This document shows, one piece after another, positions 51,809 through 61,378 of a stretch of 64,000 nucleotides of DNA. How positions within the stretch are numbered: the first letter of the stretch is position 1; every line of letters starts with the position of its first letter. The position numbers and the translations under genes were made by a program. A model generated the notes under the pieces. That model had not been told where the DNA came from and searched no databases. It was given only the letters and a program-made list of their open reading frames with translations. This DNA is from Sphaerochaeta halotolerans (GTDB lineage Bacteria > Spirochaetota > Spirochaetia > Sphaerochaetales > Sphaerochaetaceae): the NCBI RefSeq assembly GCF_003429665.1, contig NZ_QUWK01000001.1, positions 270,156 through 334,155 on the forward strand. The letters run 5' to 3'.

Positions 51809-51820
51809 GGTTATACTATA

Positions 51821-51916
51821 TACCCGAACGGGTATATTTCAAGAAAAATCTTTGTAGATTATCCCCGAACGGGTATTAAATATGCTTTAATGAGTAAATA
51901 TATACCCGAACGGGTA
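51821..51916. promoter_or_regulatory. Three HipBST operators at 41-bp spacing
   Basis: TACCC-GAAC-GGGTA (51821-51834), TCCCC-GAAC-GGGTA (51862-51875) and TACCC-GAAC-GGGTA (51903-51916), centres exactly 41 bp apart (about four turns). The first ends 13 bp before the hipB start on the minus strand. The half-site equals that of the other Hip locus, while the 4-bp centre differs (GAAC against AT-only). Confidence 0.8.
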
Positions 51917-52046
51917 TAATATGAAAATTATATCTGGTCTTTCTATCCGCCAAGTATTTATCTAGGATTTCTCTCTCTGGGGGGGTCTGCTTCCTTGCAC
52001 ACGAGTTTGCTACCACGGTATGATTGACTCCGTTGGAGGCATTATT

Positions 52047-53381
52047 GTGGCAACAAAGCAGAAAAAACTTGGGACCTTTGACAGTGTACACCTCCTGATC
52101 GGGGGAATGATTGGCAGTGCCATCTTCTCTCTTTCTGGAATGACTATCCTGAGCGCAGGGCCGGCAGCCATCATCTCCTGGATTCTTGGTGCGCTCATCC
52201 TGCTTGCCTATGGCTTGCAGACAGCAGAGCTTGCCTCCCGCTATCCCCAAAGCGGAGGGGTCTTCGCATTTCCAGCGTTGCTCTTGGGTAAGACAAGGGA
52301 GCAAGGCAATCTGTGGGGGTGGATCTCAGCGTGGGCCTACCTTTTTGGGTGTATTGCAGGAGCTGCCTTCTCGGCTATCTATATTGGTATTTATCTTTCC
52401 GTCGCCTTTCCCGTCATGGGTTCCTGGCAGGTTCCACTTGGTATTACTGCAGTCCTTTTTAGTGGAGTTTTGAACGCAGTACGTTTCCGTATTACTGGAA
52501 AAACTACTACCATTCTTACCCTCTTTCTTGGTCTCACCTTGCTCATCTTCTCTGTCTCAGTATTTTCAAGTGGGAGCTGGGACGCTTCTATGTTTACTCC
52601 ATTCTTCAGCCAGGGAAGCGGGGGAGTCACAGGGTTCTTGGATGCGCTTCCGCTTGCCATGGTAGCCTATGGGTCTATTGTTGCCCTCTCTTTTCTGGTT
52701 GGGGAAGTAGAGAAACCGAACAGGACTATTCCCAAGGCGATGGCCATTGCCATGAGTGTTGTCTTGGTGCTCTACTTGGTAGTGCTGGTGGCAACCTTGG
52801 GGTTGGTACCTTCATCCTACCTGCAAGAGAATGAAGAGATGCGCTACATTCCTCTCTACGCTGCAGCATTCAGTCTTCCTGGTTTAGCCTTCCTTACTCC
52901 TCTTATCTCCATCTCAGCAGTACTGGCACTTCTCACTACCATGATCGTAACCATGGCTCTTGCAAGCCATACCCTGCAAGCAACGGCAGAGCAGGGTGCG
53001 CTTCCACATTTCCTTGCAAGAACAGGCAAGGAGAATGGCGCCCCACTGACAGCAACAGCAGTAGTAGTGCTGGTAACCGGATTCTTTGCCGCCTTCCCCC
53101 AACTCACCAATCTTTTGATCAATCTTGGGGCTCTTTGTAATGTCATTGTGGTGGCAATCGTCTGTGTGACAGTCATTGCGTCGAGAAAACAACACCCAAC
53201 CAAGGAAGCAGGTTTCTTCCATGCACCAGGAGGAAACCTCCTTCCCATTCTGACACTGGCCGTGTTGGTAGCCAGTTATATTCCGAGTATTATACAAGGC
53301 GGATGGCAACTTTGGGTAGCAACAATGATTTACTATGTAATTGGGCTTCTTTTCTACCGAAAGCCGAGGAGGCAGGTATGA
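52047..53381 (+). CDS. APC-family amino acid permease
   Basis: A 444-aa membrane protein with about 12 spans. GTG 52047 follows TTGGAGGCATTATT and is preferred over ATG 52020, which has no site. LLIGGMIGSAIFSLSGMTILSAGPAAIISWILGALILLAYGLQTAELASRYPQSGGVFAFP is the usual opening of APC transporters, with the GGMIGSAIF substrate-binding turn. Substrate not predictable. Its stop overlaps the ribF start by ATGA, an unusual partnership. Confidence 0.9.
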   Translation: MATKQKKLGTFDSVHLLIGGMIGSAIFSLSGMTILSAGPAAIISWILGALILLAYGLQTAELASRYPQSGGVFAFPALLLGKTREQGNLWGWISAWAYLFGCIAGAAFSAIYIGIYLSVAFPVMGSWQVPLGITAVLFSGVLNAVRFRITGKTTTILTLFLGLTLLIFSVSVFSSGSWDASMFTPFFSQGSGGVTGFLDALPLAMVAYGSIVALSFLVGEVEKPNRTIPKAMAIAMSVVLVLYLVVLVATLGLVPSSYLQENEEMRYIPLYAAAFSLPGLAFLTPLISISAVLALLTTMIVTMALASHTLQATAEQGALPHFLARTGKENGAPLTATAVVVLVTGFFAAFPQLTNLLINLGALCNVIVVAIVCVTVIASRKQHPTKEAGFFHAPGGNLLPILTLAVLVASYIPSIIQGGWQLWVATMIYYVIGLLFYRKPRRQV

Positions 53382-54130
53382 GTGTAGCATTCGGGCATTT
53401 TGATGGGGTGCATCGTGGGCATCAGGCCATCCTTGCCCATAAGCCAGAGAACATATATATACAGCCGGTTACCGGGCAAGCAGTGCTTACCACTGATGAA
53501 GAGCGTGATGCCTTGATCAGGCAGTATGCTGGGGAGCAGTGCAACATCATTCACGTGGATAAACGCCTTGAAACCAAAGGGTTCAACTCTGTGATCGTAG
53601 GAAGCCACCACCCCGCTCTTGCCTCGCTCAAGGAGCACAATGCAAAACTTGATCTTATTGAACCTGTGCTGTACAAGGATGAACCAATTACCGCTGACCG
53701 CATTACCGATACACTGCTCAGGGGAGAGATTGAAGAAGCTGAGGAGATGCTTGGACACCCCTACGCCATGACCGGGGAAGTGGTATATGGGAGACAGCTG
53801 GGGAGAACGGTGGGCATGCCCACCGTCAATCTCAAGATAGCTACAAACAAGCTTATCCCTCGCCATGGAGTGTATGGAACCATTACCATCGTTGATGGAG
53901 TGAGATACATCGGTGTTACAAGCATCGGTCCCCGACCTACCGTTGATGATTACCCTACGGTTACCATTGAGACCTTTCTCCTCTATTTCAATCGTGACCT
54001 CTATGGTCAGGTTATAACCATGGAGATCAAGAACTTCATTCGTCCCATAACCAAGTTCGAGAGCCTTCAGGCTGTCAGGGAACAGGTGGACAAGGATGTC
54101 TTGTTCGTGTTGGAGAAGGGGTTGGAGTAG
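53378..54130 (+). CDS. ribF: RibF-like riboflavin kinase with shortened FAD synthetase domain
   Basis: A 250-aa protein. The N terminus keeps the nucleotidyltransferase motif FGHFDGVHRGHQAIL, but the domain is about 60 residues shorter than in normal ~310-aa RibF. The C-terminal flavokinase domain is complete: MTGEVVYGRQLGRTVGMPTVNLKI (P-T-x-N motif), HGVYGTITIVDGVRYIGVTSIGPRPTVDD, VTIETFLLYFNRDLYGQ. It converts riboflavin to FMN; the FAD step may be reduced or absent. No FMN riboswitch is seen. It is coupled to the APC permease. Confidence 0.85.
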   Translation: MSVAFGHFDGVHRGHQAILAHKPENIYIQPVTGQAVLTTDEERDALIRQYAGEQCNIIHVDKRLETKGFNSVIVGSHHPALASLKEHNAKLDLIEPVLYKDEPITADRITDTLLRGEIEEAEEMLGHPYAMTGEVVYGRQLGRTVGMPTVNLKIATNKLIPRHGVYGTITIVDGVRYIGVTSIGPRPTVDDYPTVTIETFLLYFNRDLYGQVITMEIKNFIRPITKFESLQAVREQVDKDVLFVLEKGLE

Positions 54131-54448
54131 GTTGATACACGGCAATTGCAAAACCAGCTTAACTCCAATTGAGCGCTAGGGGCACTCCGGTAAAAACATC
54201 TTACCGCTCACATGCAAATCCGGGCCACCTTGGCCCCCCTACCCAACGAAAATCGCACAAGGGTGGATGATTGATGGTTTCCCCGTAGCATGACATTCAC
54301 GGTTCAGTACAACGAAATTATCTGCAACCAGTCACAGTGAGTTGAAAGCCTTTCGCCTGGGCTCTTCACCTGTGGTAACTTTTAAGTTGGCTGATCATGA
54401 TAATTTGCTATTCATTAAACGTAACAACTCCACTTTGTACCGATAGTG
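54131..54448. other. Gene-free edge of the AT-rich cluster
   Basis: Contains hairpins CGGTAA/TTACCG (about 54,188-54,207, inside TGAGC/GCTCA) and GGGCCA-CCT-TGGCCC (54222-54236). Beyond these I see nothing. Base composition falls sharply after about 54,390. Confidence 0.45.
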
Positions 54449-55462
54449 TTAATGTATTTTTAAGCATTTATCTACTGAATCACGCAAGGAAGCAGGCGCT
54501 TTAAATACATCTGGATAGTGTCCTAAGGCAATAAATCCAATCATTACTTCAGATTCTTCAAGTCCTATCAAATCCCGAATTTCTTGATCCCTTTTTCTAT
54601 TAAACATTGCATTGAGTATGCAGGTAGCAACCTCATTATATGTTAAGGCGTAAACAAGAGACATTAAAAATATGCCACCATCTATATAACCTTGATTTCT
54701 TTCGTAGAAATTTGAGAAATATCTTAAGTCAACTGTGACTAATAGTAATTTATTCAGGTTGGTTCCATTTCCATCAAAACCACCTTGTAATGTGAGAGTC
54801 CTCTCAAGTAGATCCCTATCTTTTATTAAATGAACTCGCCATGATTGCCTATTACATACTGATGGTGATTTCATTGCAATTCTAATAGAATCAAATATTA
54901 ATGTATCATCAACCTCAGTAGGTGAATAATCTCTTACACTAATTCTGTTCAAAGCAAGATTAGAGAACATGGCTTTTGAATTTTCTAGTATTGTTTCCTT
55001 CTGGTACTCAACCGCACCAACTAAGAGGTTTGGTGGAGTAATTTCAAATTTTTTTAGGAAATTTTCAATATCTGAAGTATATTCAGGCAGATATTCATGA
55101 GCTTTACAATATTCCTGCAAGACAATAATTGCAGAAAGGAATCTTTCTTCATCTAGAGGAAAATCTGCATTTCTATACTCAGTCATAGCCTCTCTTAAAC
55201 TCATCAAAGCTCTCTGTCCAAAACCTTTTCTGAAATTCGGATTGCTTAAGCCCTTTTCCAATGCATGGGAATGAAAGGTTAATCGAGCGAATAGATTATG
55301 AATATCATTTTTCTTATTTAATCCAAATGCAAATTTTTTTGTTCTTTCAATTTCTGATTTTATTTCTCTTGAAAGTTTGAATTTTTGGATAACAGGCTTT
55401 AAAATATTTCTCATGAAATTTGGAACTAGGCTCCTCAGAATTCTATAACTACGTTTTGGCAT
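54449..55462 (-). CDS. Nitroreductase-family protein of polysaccharide cluster
   Basis: A 337-aa protein; ATG 55462 follows TTGGAG (an in-frame ATG at 55474 is further off). The first ~150 residues are helical with FARLTFHSHALEKGLSNPNFRKGFG. The nitroreductase domain follows, with ISVRDYSPTEVD, MKSPSVCNRQSWRVHLI and GYIDGGIFLMSLVYALTYNEVATC. These FMN proteins are often next to polysaccharide pyruvyl transferases; role in glycan synthesis unknown. AT-rich, as its neighbours. Confidence 0.85.
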   Translation of the reverse strand: MPKRSYRILRSLVPNFMRNILKPVIQKFKLSREIKSEIERTKKFAFGLNKKNDIHNLFARLTFHSHALEKGLSNPNFRKGFGQRALMSLREAMTEYRNADFPLDEERFLSAIIVLQEYCKAHEYLPEYTSDIENFLKKFEITPPNLLVGAVEYQKETILENSKAMFSNLALNRISVRDYSPTEVDDTLIFDSIRIAMKSPSVCNRQSWRVHLIKDRDLLERTLTLQGGFDGNGTNLNKLLLVTVDLRYFSNFYERNQGYIDGGIFLMSLVYALTYNEVATCILNAMFNRKRDQEIRDLIGLEESEVMIGFIALGHYPDVFKAPASLRDSVDKCLKIH

Positions 55463-55727
55463 GAAAATCTCCAATTATTTAAATATACACCAATCAAATT
55501 GCACGCAAAGAAAATATATTTCATTCAGACTCATCCGAAATAATCCCCAAGATTATTCTACCAAGCTTATCTTATACTTACTCTCATGATTCATCTATAT
55601 TGGATATAGTGATTTATTTACTATTACGCATACTCCAAATCCGATTCAATACCCATTGGATATGATCTCTTGTATATCGGGGTGCTTTCCTCATGCTCAA
55701 TTCTTCTTCAACTGAATGGAAGTTACA

Positions 55728-56714
55728 TTATTTGAAAATCTTTTGTTTTGTCTTTACTGCAAATAAAATCAACCTATTATGCGTACTTAGATATAACACA
55801 TGGTCTCTAAGTCTCAAACTTCCACTAGACTTCAAATCATTCATGTACCTTTTTGCTTCTGTTTGTTTCTTAAATGAAATTGCTAGACTAAATCTTTTTC
55901 TACGATACTTACTCTCGACAATTTTCTGATATTGGAGTTTCTCTTCTGTTGGAATTTCATTGATTGAGTTAATTGTATTTATGAGGATAGCCTCATGCTC
56001 GAATGTTCTAGATAACAATTGATCAAAAGTCTTTGGGTCCCTAGAATGACTATCATCGTGTTCTACAAGAAAATATAGCGTCTCATGTAAATATTTACAT
56101 TTATTGCTATACAGGACTGGCAAAAGCATTTGCCAGTTTTGACCTCCAGAGGAAACAAATATTTTTCTACTAGGGATACATTCTAGGAATGTTTTTGTTC
56201 TAACCATATATGCACCCCCAGTATAAAATACATTTCTACCAAGGATTAAATCCAAGAAAAAGTTATCTTCCCCTTCTGGAGGGATTCTTTTATATGGCCG
56301 GATAGTATTCCCTGCTATATCTACAATCTCACTATCACAGAGAACAATATTACAAGATGGATTATGTTCAAGAAACTCTACACGATTTTTGACATTGTCC
56401 ACATGTAGAATATCATCAGAATCTGGCCAAGTTAAATACTTGCCTGTGAAAATTGCGAGTCCTTGATTTAGGGCGGCAGCTTGTCCTTGGTTCTCTTGAT
56501 AAATATATACTAATTTGATACCCGCATCATGAAATCCATTTGAATAGTTTGAGACAATATCCTTAGTATTGTCAGTTGAACCATCGTCAATGAAAATAAA
56601 TTCAATATTCTTATAGCTCTGTTGCAATACGCTTTCCAGGAACCTGGGCAAATATTTGGCACCATTGTAACAGGGGGTAATCATAGATACTAATGGGCTC
56701 GAATTTTCATTCAT
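55728..56714 (-). CDS. Family 2 glycosyltransferase
   Basis: A 328-aa GT-A enzyme. VSMITPCYNGAKYLPRFLESVLQQSYKNIEFIFIDDGSTDNT is the classical nucleotide-sugar-binding start; the D-x-D is WPDSDDIL, and YTGGAYMVRTKTFLECIPSRKIFVSSGGQNWQ follows. It adds one sugar to the lipid-linked repeat unit. Start overlaps the flippase gene stop by 8 bp. Confidence 0.9.
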   Translation of the reverse strand: MNENSSPLVSMITPCYNGAKYLPRFLESVLQQSYKNIEFIFIDDGSTDNTKDIVSNYSNGFHDAGIKLVYIYQENQGQAAALNQGLAIFTGKYLTWPDSDDILHVDNVKNRVEFLEHNPSCNIVLCDSEIVDIAGNTIRPYKRIPPEGEDNFFLDLILGRNVFYTGGAYMVRTKTFLECIPSRKIFVSSGGQNWQMLLPVLYSNKCKYLHETLYFLVEHDDSHSRDPKTFDQLLSRTFEHEAILINTINSINEIPTEEKLQYQKIVESKYRRKRFSLAISFKKQTEAKRYMNDLKSSGSLRLRDHVLYLSTHNRLILFAVKTKQKIFK

Positions 56715-58239
56715 AAGTTCTCCTAAGAAACTTCATCTTTATAATTTTTTTGAGATATATAAATTCATCTCTTTTCCTTAACAGAAGAATAAAAAAGGTA
56801 TTGATTACTATCACATCAATCATACCAAAGAGAATGAAATTAATAATTGAAATGTCTTTGAAAAGAGCATTCTGAATAAATGCCAGTACAATATATGGTA
56901 GAGCTAACACAATGAGATAGAGTAAAGAATCTTTATAATATAATAGTCCAGGTTTTTTAAATACATCGCGGTACAGAATAAAAGGTCGTGACACTGTCGC
57001 TATCAAACCTTGAACAACAGTTCCAATGAAGATTCCAATCAAACCGATGTATCTAACGAGTATTATGGATAATACTAAGTTCACAACTGCTTGGGTTAAT
57101 GCAATATATTTGTCTTGGTTAAAAACACCTGCGGCAGTCTTGAAGTTATTTACAACTATACGATGCCCTTTCAAGTAATAATCAATTAAAATCATGTAAA
57201 CGACACTTGAAGATATGATCATTTCTGGCCCTAACCATAAGCTTATAAAGGGACCCAACAGTAACGCAAATGATATTGTAAACATTCCGTATAACCAGAA
57301 TCCAACAAATCGATAAATCTTGAAAACTTCGTATTGCTTATCAATATTTTCTGTAGCTACAAGGTTCCCAAGACTTGAAATAATGGAATTAAATATAATA
57401 TTGATAAAACTTGTAATCGATGTAATCACCAGAGTATAATTGGAAACAATACCTACAGTTGTTATGTTGATAAAAGAAGATATCAGGATATTATCAGTCT
57501 GATGCACTGCCACAGTGCCAATTTTATGATAGATAAGAGCTTTGATATTAATCTTAATTGGAGCAAGTTCTTCTTTTGAGAGTTTTCTACCAGAAGAGGA
57601 AGTTAGATATGGGTATTTTTTATTAATATAAGCATTAACCAAAAATTTCTGAAATAGTTCGACGAGAGTTGCAGATAATAGATAAAGGAGAAAACTTTTG
57701 TATATCAATAAAACAATGACTTGAAAGATTGAGGTAACGATAATTGTAGCAGTGTGAAAATTTGTTTGTATATAATTCTTTTGATCAGCATTAACTAAAC
57801 TATATTTATACGCAATGAAATATGTGCTAACAGTATTAAATAGGAATATGGAATAGTATATCTGTAATTCTGTATAACTAATGCCTACCGGATCTTTTAT
57901 TATAATATGCAAGAATGGTAGAAGCATAATCCCCATGATCGTGATAACACATGCAATCCCTATATATGCCTTTTTAAACACCTTCATTAGTGCTTTGATT
58001 TTATCAATATCATTCTCAGCAACCGGTTTGTATAGACTATAATTTAAAGCAGTAGAAATTCCCAAATCTGCTAATGATAAAACTGAGAGAACATTGGTGA
58101 ACAATCCATTAACACCTAAATAGGTTACCCCAATTGAATAGATAAATACTGTTCTCAATGAAAACTTTAGTATCAAAGAGATTAGTGTATTGAGATATCC
58201 AAATTTTATATTATTTTGTGCTTTATATAATCTACTCAA
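56707..58239 (-). CDS. Wzx-type polysaccharide flippase
   Basis: A 510-aa multi-span protein (about 12-14 helices). TTG start at 58239 follows TTGGAGGAAACTCG, giving MSRLYKAQNNIKFGYLNTLISLILKFSLRTVFIY; an upstream in-frame ATG is less likely. GLFTNVLSVLSLADLGISTALNYSLYKPVAENDIDKIKAL and GHRIVVNNFKTAAGVFNQDKY are typical of Wzx/RfbX. It flips lipid-linked repeat units to the outer face of the membrane. Confidence 0.9.
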   Translation of the reverse strand: MSRLYKAQNNIKFGYLNTLISLILKFSLRTVFIYSIGVTYLGVNGLFTNVLSVLSLADLGISTALNYSLYKPVAENDIDKIKALMKVFKKAYIGIACVITIMGIMLLPFLHIIIKDPVGISYTELQIYYSIFLFNTVSTYFIAYKYSLVNADQKNYIQTNFHTATIIVTSIFQVIVLLIYKSFLLYLLSATLVELFQKFLVNAYINKKYPYLTSSSGRKLSKEELAPIKINIKALIYHKIGTVAVHQTDNILISSFINITTVGIVSNYTLVITSITSFINIIFNSIISSLGNLVATENIDKQYEVFKIYRFVGFWLYGMFTISFALLLGPFISLWLGPEMIISSSVVYMILIDYYLKGHRIVVNNFKTAAGVFNQDKYIALTQAVVNLVLSIILVRYIGLIGIFIGTVVQGLIATVSRPFILYRDVFKKPGLLYYKDSLLYLIVLALPYIVLAFIQNALFKDISIINFILFGMIDVIVINTFFILLLRKRDEFIYLKKIIKMKFLRRTYE

Positions 58240-58436
58240 CGAGTTTCCTCCAATGCTATGCAATTTAATTGTTGTAGATATGTTTGGCAAGGTGAGAGAA
58301 TGAAAAACACAAAAAGAGACGCTTGTAACAATTTATAGTAGTTTAAAGGTAATGACACGTATACTAAAGCGAAATACAGAAATAGTAGTGCCATAGTCTT
58401 TTTTGAAAGATTAACCCCTGCTTTGTTTTGATCCAT
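58236..58436 (-). CDS. Small hydrophobic open frame, uncertain
   Basis: A 66-aa frame (MDQNKAGVNLSKKTMALLFLYFALVYVSLPLNYYKLLQASLFVFFIL) with two hydrophobic stretches, ending across the flippase ribosome site. It could be a real small membrane protein or the N-terminal relic of a polymerase gene. No homologue comes to mind, and no clear ribosome site was seen. Included with low confidence. Confidence 0.3.
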   Translation of the reverse strand: MDQNKAGVNLSKKTMALLFLYFALVYVSLPLNYYKLLQASLFVFFILSPCQTYLQQLNCIALEETR

Positions 58437-58474
58437 TTTCTATCCATTAAAAGTATCAGCGAAGCTTTAGGATA

Positions 58475-59647
58475 CTAAACTTCAAAACATGTCACAAGAT
58501 AGTCGATAGCCTTGTCCCTTTCTGACTGTAATAATCGGTTTACCTCTGAATAATCAATATTCAAGAGATTGGGGTCAGAGAGCGACATGTCCAGACGTTT
58601 CTGAAGATGTAATAATGAGAACAACGATTCAATTCTAGAAAACATATTATCTCTATTGCCGGATCTTTTGTAAGTTAGAAATGGTTTTTGAAATAATAAT
58701 GAAAATACTGTGCCATGAAATGAATCGGTTAGAATTAATGATGCTTGATTAATCAGTGTCAGTAGTTCTCCTGGACCAGATGTATAATATTTTGAAGTCG
58801 GTTCATTAATCCTTACAATTTTCATATGGTGTTTCCTTGCGAATCTTACGATTTCATTGTTTGTTTTGTAGTCTAGCTTACCAAGAAAATATGTAAGAAT
58901 ATAAGGTCCCTTTGGATTGTCATTGATAGGAATTGAAACTTTCAACCATTCCTCTTTCGTGAGTAACATTGTTGGATCTAAGACAATAGGAACATCTCTA
59001 CCTGTTAGATTATTGATGATATCAGCACCTGCTTTCTCTCTCACAGAGATATGCTTTATTTCCTTCAACCACCTCGTAAAATTTTCCTTCAATTCTATTG
59101 GTAAATCTACTAGCCCAAAGCTTGGGGCATATGTGACTCTCTTGTTTTTTGGAGCAAACGTAAGAAAAAATAACTCAGAAAATTCAGGGAAAGTCGGATT
59201 CCAAACTTGGTCACTCCCAACAATAAAATAATCATATTTCTCTCCAAGCTCACTAGGAATTGAGTCTGGGTACAATCCGATATCAACTTCCTTTATATAA
59301 GTGTTTGAAAATGAGAAGAATGCTTTTTGGCGGATTAGGCGTCGTTTCTCTATTGTCCTACGTAATAACAATTCATTCCAAAAGAAATTAACTAATTTTT
59401 CAACCAATCTACTAAAAGTAAGCTTATTAATTTTTTTGAATAAATTTGACGATTTGCTTTGGGTCGCGAGTAAGTTTTCATTTTTATTTCTGATGGATAA
59501 AGTATCAACCGTATCGAAGTATTTGAGTAAAGTCTGCTGTAAAGCATAATTCTGAAATCGATTTCCGTAATTATGATAGCCATTTAAAGTTAAAATGGCT
59601 GCATTCGTTTTATATTTTTTCTTGCTTTCACTATTAAAATTTTCCAA
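58475..59647 (-). CDS. Polysaccharide pyruvyl transferase family protein
   Basis: A 390-aa protein with TTG start (AAAGGA nine bases upstream). ILTLNGYHNYGNRFQNYALQQTL is the conserved opening of PF04230 (CsaB/WcaK-like), followed by YFIVGSDQVWNP, RVTYAPSFGL, ISVREKAGADII and LILTDSFHGTVFSLLFQKPF. It adds pyruvate ketals to hexoses of surface glycans, or for some members acts as another transferase. First gene of the minus-strand part of the cluster. Confidence 0.9.
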   Translation of the reverse strand: MENFNSESKKKYKTNAAILTLNGYHNYGNRFQNYALQQTLLKYFDTVDTLSIRNKNENLLATQSKSSNLFKKINKLTFSRLVEKLVNFFWNELLLRRTIEKRRLIRQKAFFSFSNTYIKEVDIGLYPDSIPSELGEKYDYFIVGSDQVWNPTFPEFSELFFLTFAPKNKRVTYAPSFGLVDLPIELKENFTRWLKEIKHISVREKAGADIINNLTGRDVPIVLDPTMLLTKEEWLKVSIPINDNPKGPYILTYFLGKLDYKTNNEIVRFARKHHMKIVRINEPTSKYYTSGPGELLTLINQASLILTDSFHGTVFSLLFQKPFLTYKRSGNRDNMFSRIESLFSLLHLQKRLDMSLSDPNLLNIDYSEVNRLLQSERDKAIDYLVTCFEV

Positions 59648-60149
59648 TTCTTGTGTTCCTTTGTGAGCTTATTCTACATGATGAATAATATGCTAATTTT
59701 CTTGGGTAGTAATGAAAGGGAATTCACCGTTATAAAGAAACATCATGATTTTCTCGTTTTCTCACTAGTATGAAATAATAAGACAACCTAAATCTTATAT
59801 GAATTTTACATTTTGACAAAGAGTATTCTTAATAATGTGATAATGTTCGGTGAAGGTGCTGCCTATTTGGATAGACATTCAATGAAATGTTTATTGATTC
59901 TTCTCTCTCTTAATAGGAAGTTGTGTAACCATTATGCTATGCGTATGTCATCCTAGCTCGAACAATTCCCTATTTCTCTCCTAATTAGATGATTTACTGG
60001 ATATCACCCAATGATTATTTGTAGTAGTGTTCCACATACTTTGTTATACTATCATCCATGGTAATTCAAACACGGGCGGTTTCATTTGGTAAAAGTATTA
60101 CCAAGAGGTCGAGAAAAATGAGAGCGTTTTGTGCTTGGGGAGAATATTG
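59648..60149. other. Divergent promoter region of the second polysaccharide cluster
   Basis: About 500 bp, AT-rich, between divergent operons; no coding frame of note. TTGGTAA-AAGTA-TTACCAA (60086-60104) is a perfect 7-bp stem about 45 bp before the Wzy start, possibly a leader structure. GGGGAG at 60,137-60,142 is the Wzy ribosome site. Confidence 0.45.
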
Positions 60150-61316
60150 GTGAATGCTAATGACATATTAAATTTGAAAAAGGAAACCAGTGAACGCATA
60201 GCAGTTCCTTTCTCGTTAATGTTTATCTTATCGTTATATTTAGTTTTGCATATTTATAATTTATTTTTTAGCTTTGGGTTTGAAAAGTTTTTTTATGCAA
60301 GCTTAACAATTGTTATATTAGGGCATACTCTTCTTACATTGCGGAATAAATTAACATGGCAGGATTTTGTTGTTGGTGTGATTTTATTTTATGCACTTGC
60401 ATATTTCCGTTTTGGATCGTACAGAGGGAATGCTTCTACGTTTCTTAATATGCCATATTTATTGGTTGGATTATCACTTGGCTTGCTATTCCGATACGCA
60501 ACCTTTCCACGATTCTTTTTCATCGGAATATCTATTATTGTATTATTTCCCTTTTTTTATATTTTTTATGTGCTAAAGGTTGAATCGACTTTACAAGCTT
60601 TTAACTTAAATAGAAATACTTTCCCTCGTATACTTTTGTTTACAGTTTCTTTACATGTGCTTGAAAGTTCTATACTAGGAAAAAAATACATCTGCATTTT
60701 TCCTAGTATTGCCACTGTATGGATTTCATTTCTTTCCCAGAGCAGGACCGGGTTCCTCGCTTCAATAGTTCTCTTATCTCTATTATTAATATATAATACT
60801 GTTCAATGGTACATTAGAATGAGAGTTTCGGAGTATTGGGAAGCAAGAAGGCAATGGGTATATTTAATTTTCATAATAGTTTTAGCTTTGCTTGGTATAA
60901 TATTCTCACAATTATTTAATGACTCTCGTTTTGCATCTGAAGGACTATCTAGCAATGGTCGTTTAGAAATCTACAGATATTTTTTTTCCGAGTTGAATTT
61001 ACGGAATTTCTTTCTAGGTTTTCATCCTAGCAAAAATGCGAATCTTCATAATTCATATTTTGCTTTAATTTCGATGTACGGTATAATAGGCGTTTTCTTT
61101 ATAATTTTAATTTTTGGAGCTCTTTATCGTCTAACAAAAAAATCATTCTTGCAATTTGGCCTTTTGCTAATATGGTGTCTATATTCGATACCTGAGACCG
61201 TAGCTCCTTTTAAAGAAGGTACATTTTTATTAATGCCCCTTTTAATGCTTGCATATCCTCCAAAGCGATTGGATAAACGGATTTTCCCACTGAGGAACAG
61301 AAAAAGAACATCGTAG
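60150..61316 (+). CDS. Wzy-like O-antigen polymerase
   Basis: A 388-aa membrane protein with about ten spans; GTG 60150 chosen behind TTGGGGAG (TTG 60129 possible). The periplasmic-loop motif is SSNGRLEIYRYFFSELNLRNFFLGFHPSKNANLHNSYFALISMYGI, which parallels the one in the 10503-11681 protein (G-R plus H/PNSY). It polymerises lipid-linked repeat units. AT content is very high. First gene of the plus-strand part. Confidence 0.82.
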   Translation: MNANDILNLKKETSERIAVPFSLMFILSLYLVLHIYNLFFSFGFEKFFYASLTIVILGHTLLTLRNKLTWQDFVVGVILFYALAYFRFGSYRGNASTFLNMPYLLVGLSLGLLFRYATFPRFFFIGISIIVLFPFFYIFYVLKVESTLQAFNLNRNTFPRILLFTVSLHVLESSILGKKYICIFPSIATVWISFLSQSRTGFLASIVLLSLLLIYNTVQWYIRMRVSEYWEARRQWVYLIFIIVLALLGIIFSQLFNDSRFASEGLSSNGRLEIYRYFFSELNLRNFFLGFHPSKNANLHNSYFALISMYGIIGVFFIILIFGALYRLTKKSFLQFGLLLIWCLYSIPETVAPFKEGTFLLMPLLMLAYPPKRLDKRIFPLRNRKRTS

Positions 61317-61378
61317 AAATCTATGTTTGAGGGTGTATAGTATGTACACAGGTACTAGAAGTAGATAGAGGAATCGTA

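Noticed and set aside
53354..54151. Long minus-strand open frame opposite ribF
   Set aside because: Antisense shadow of a confidently assigned gene.
54131..54448. tRNA or FMN riboswitch near ribF
   Set aside because: Hairpins are present, but no cloverleaf and no RFN-element core were found, and the region is downstream of ribF.
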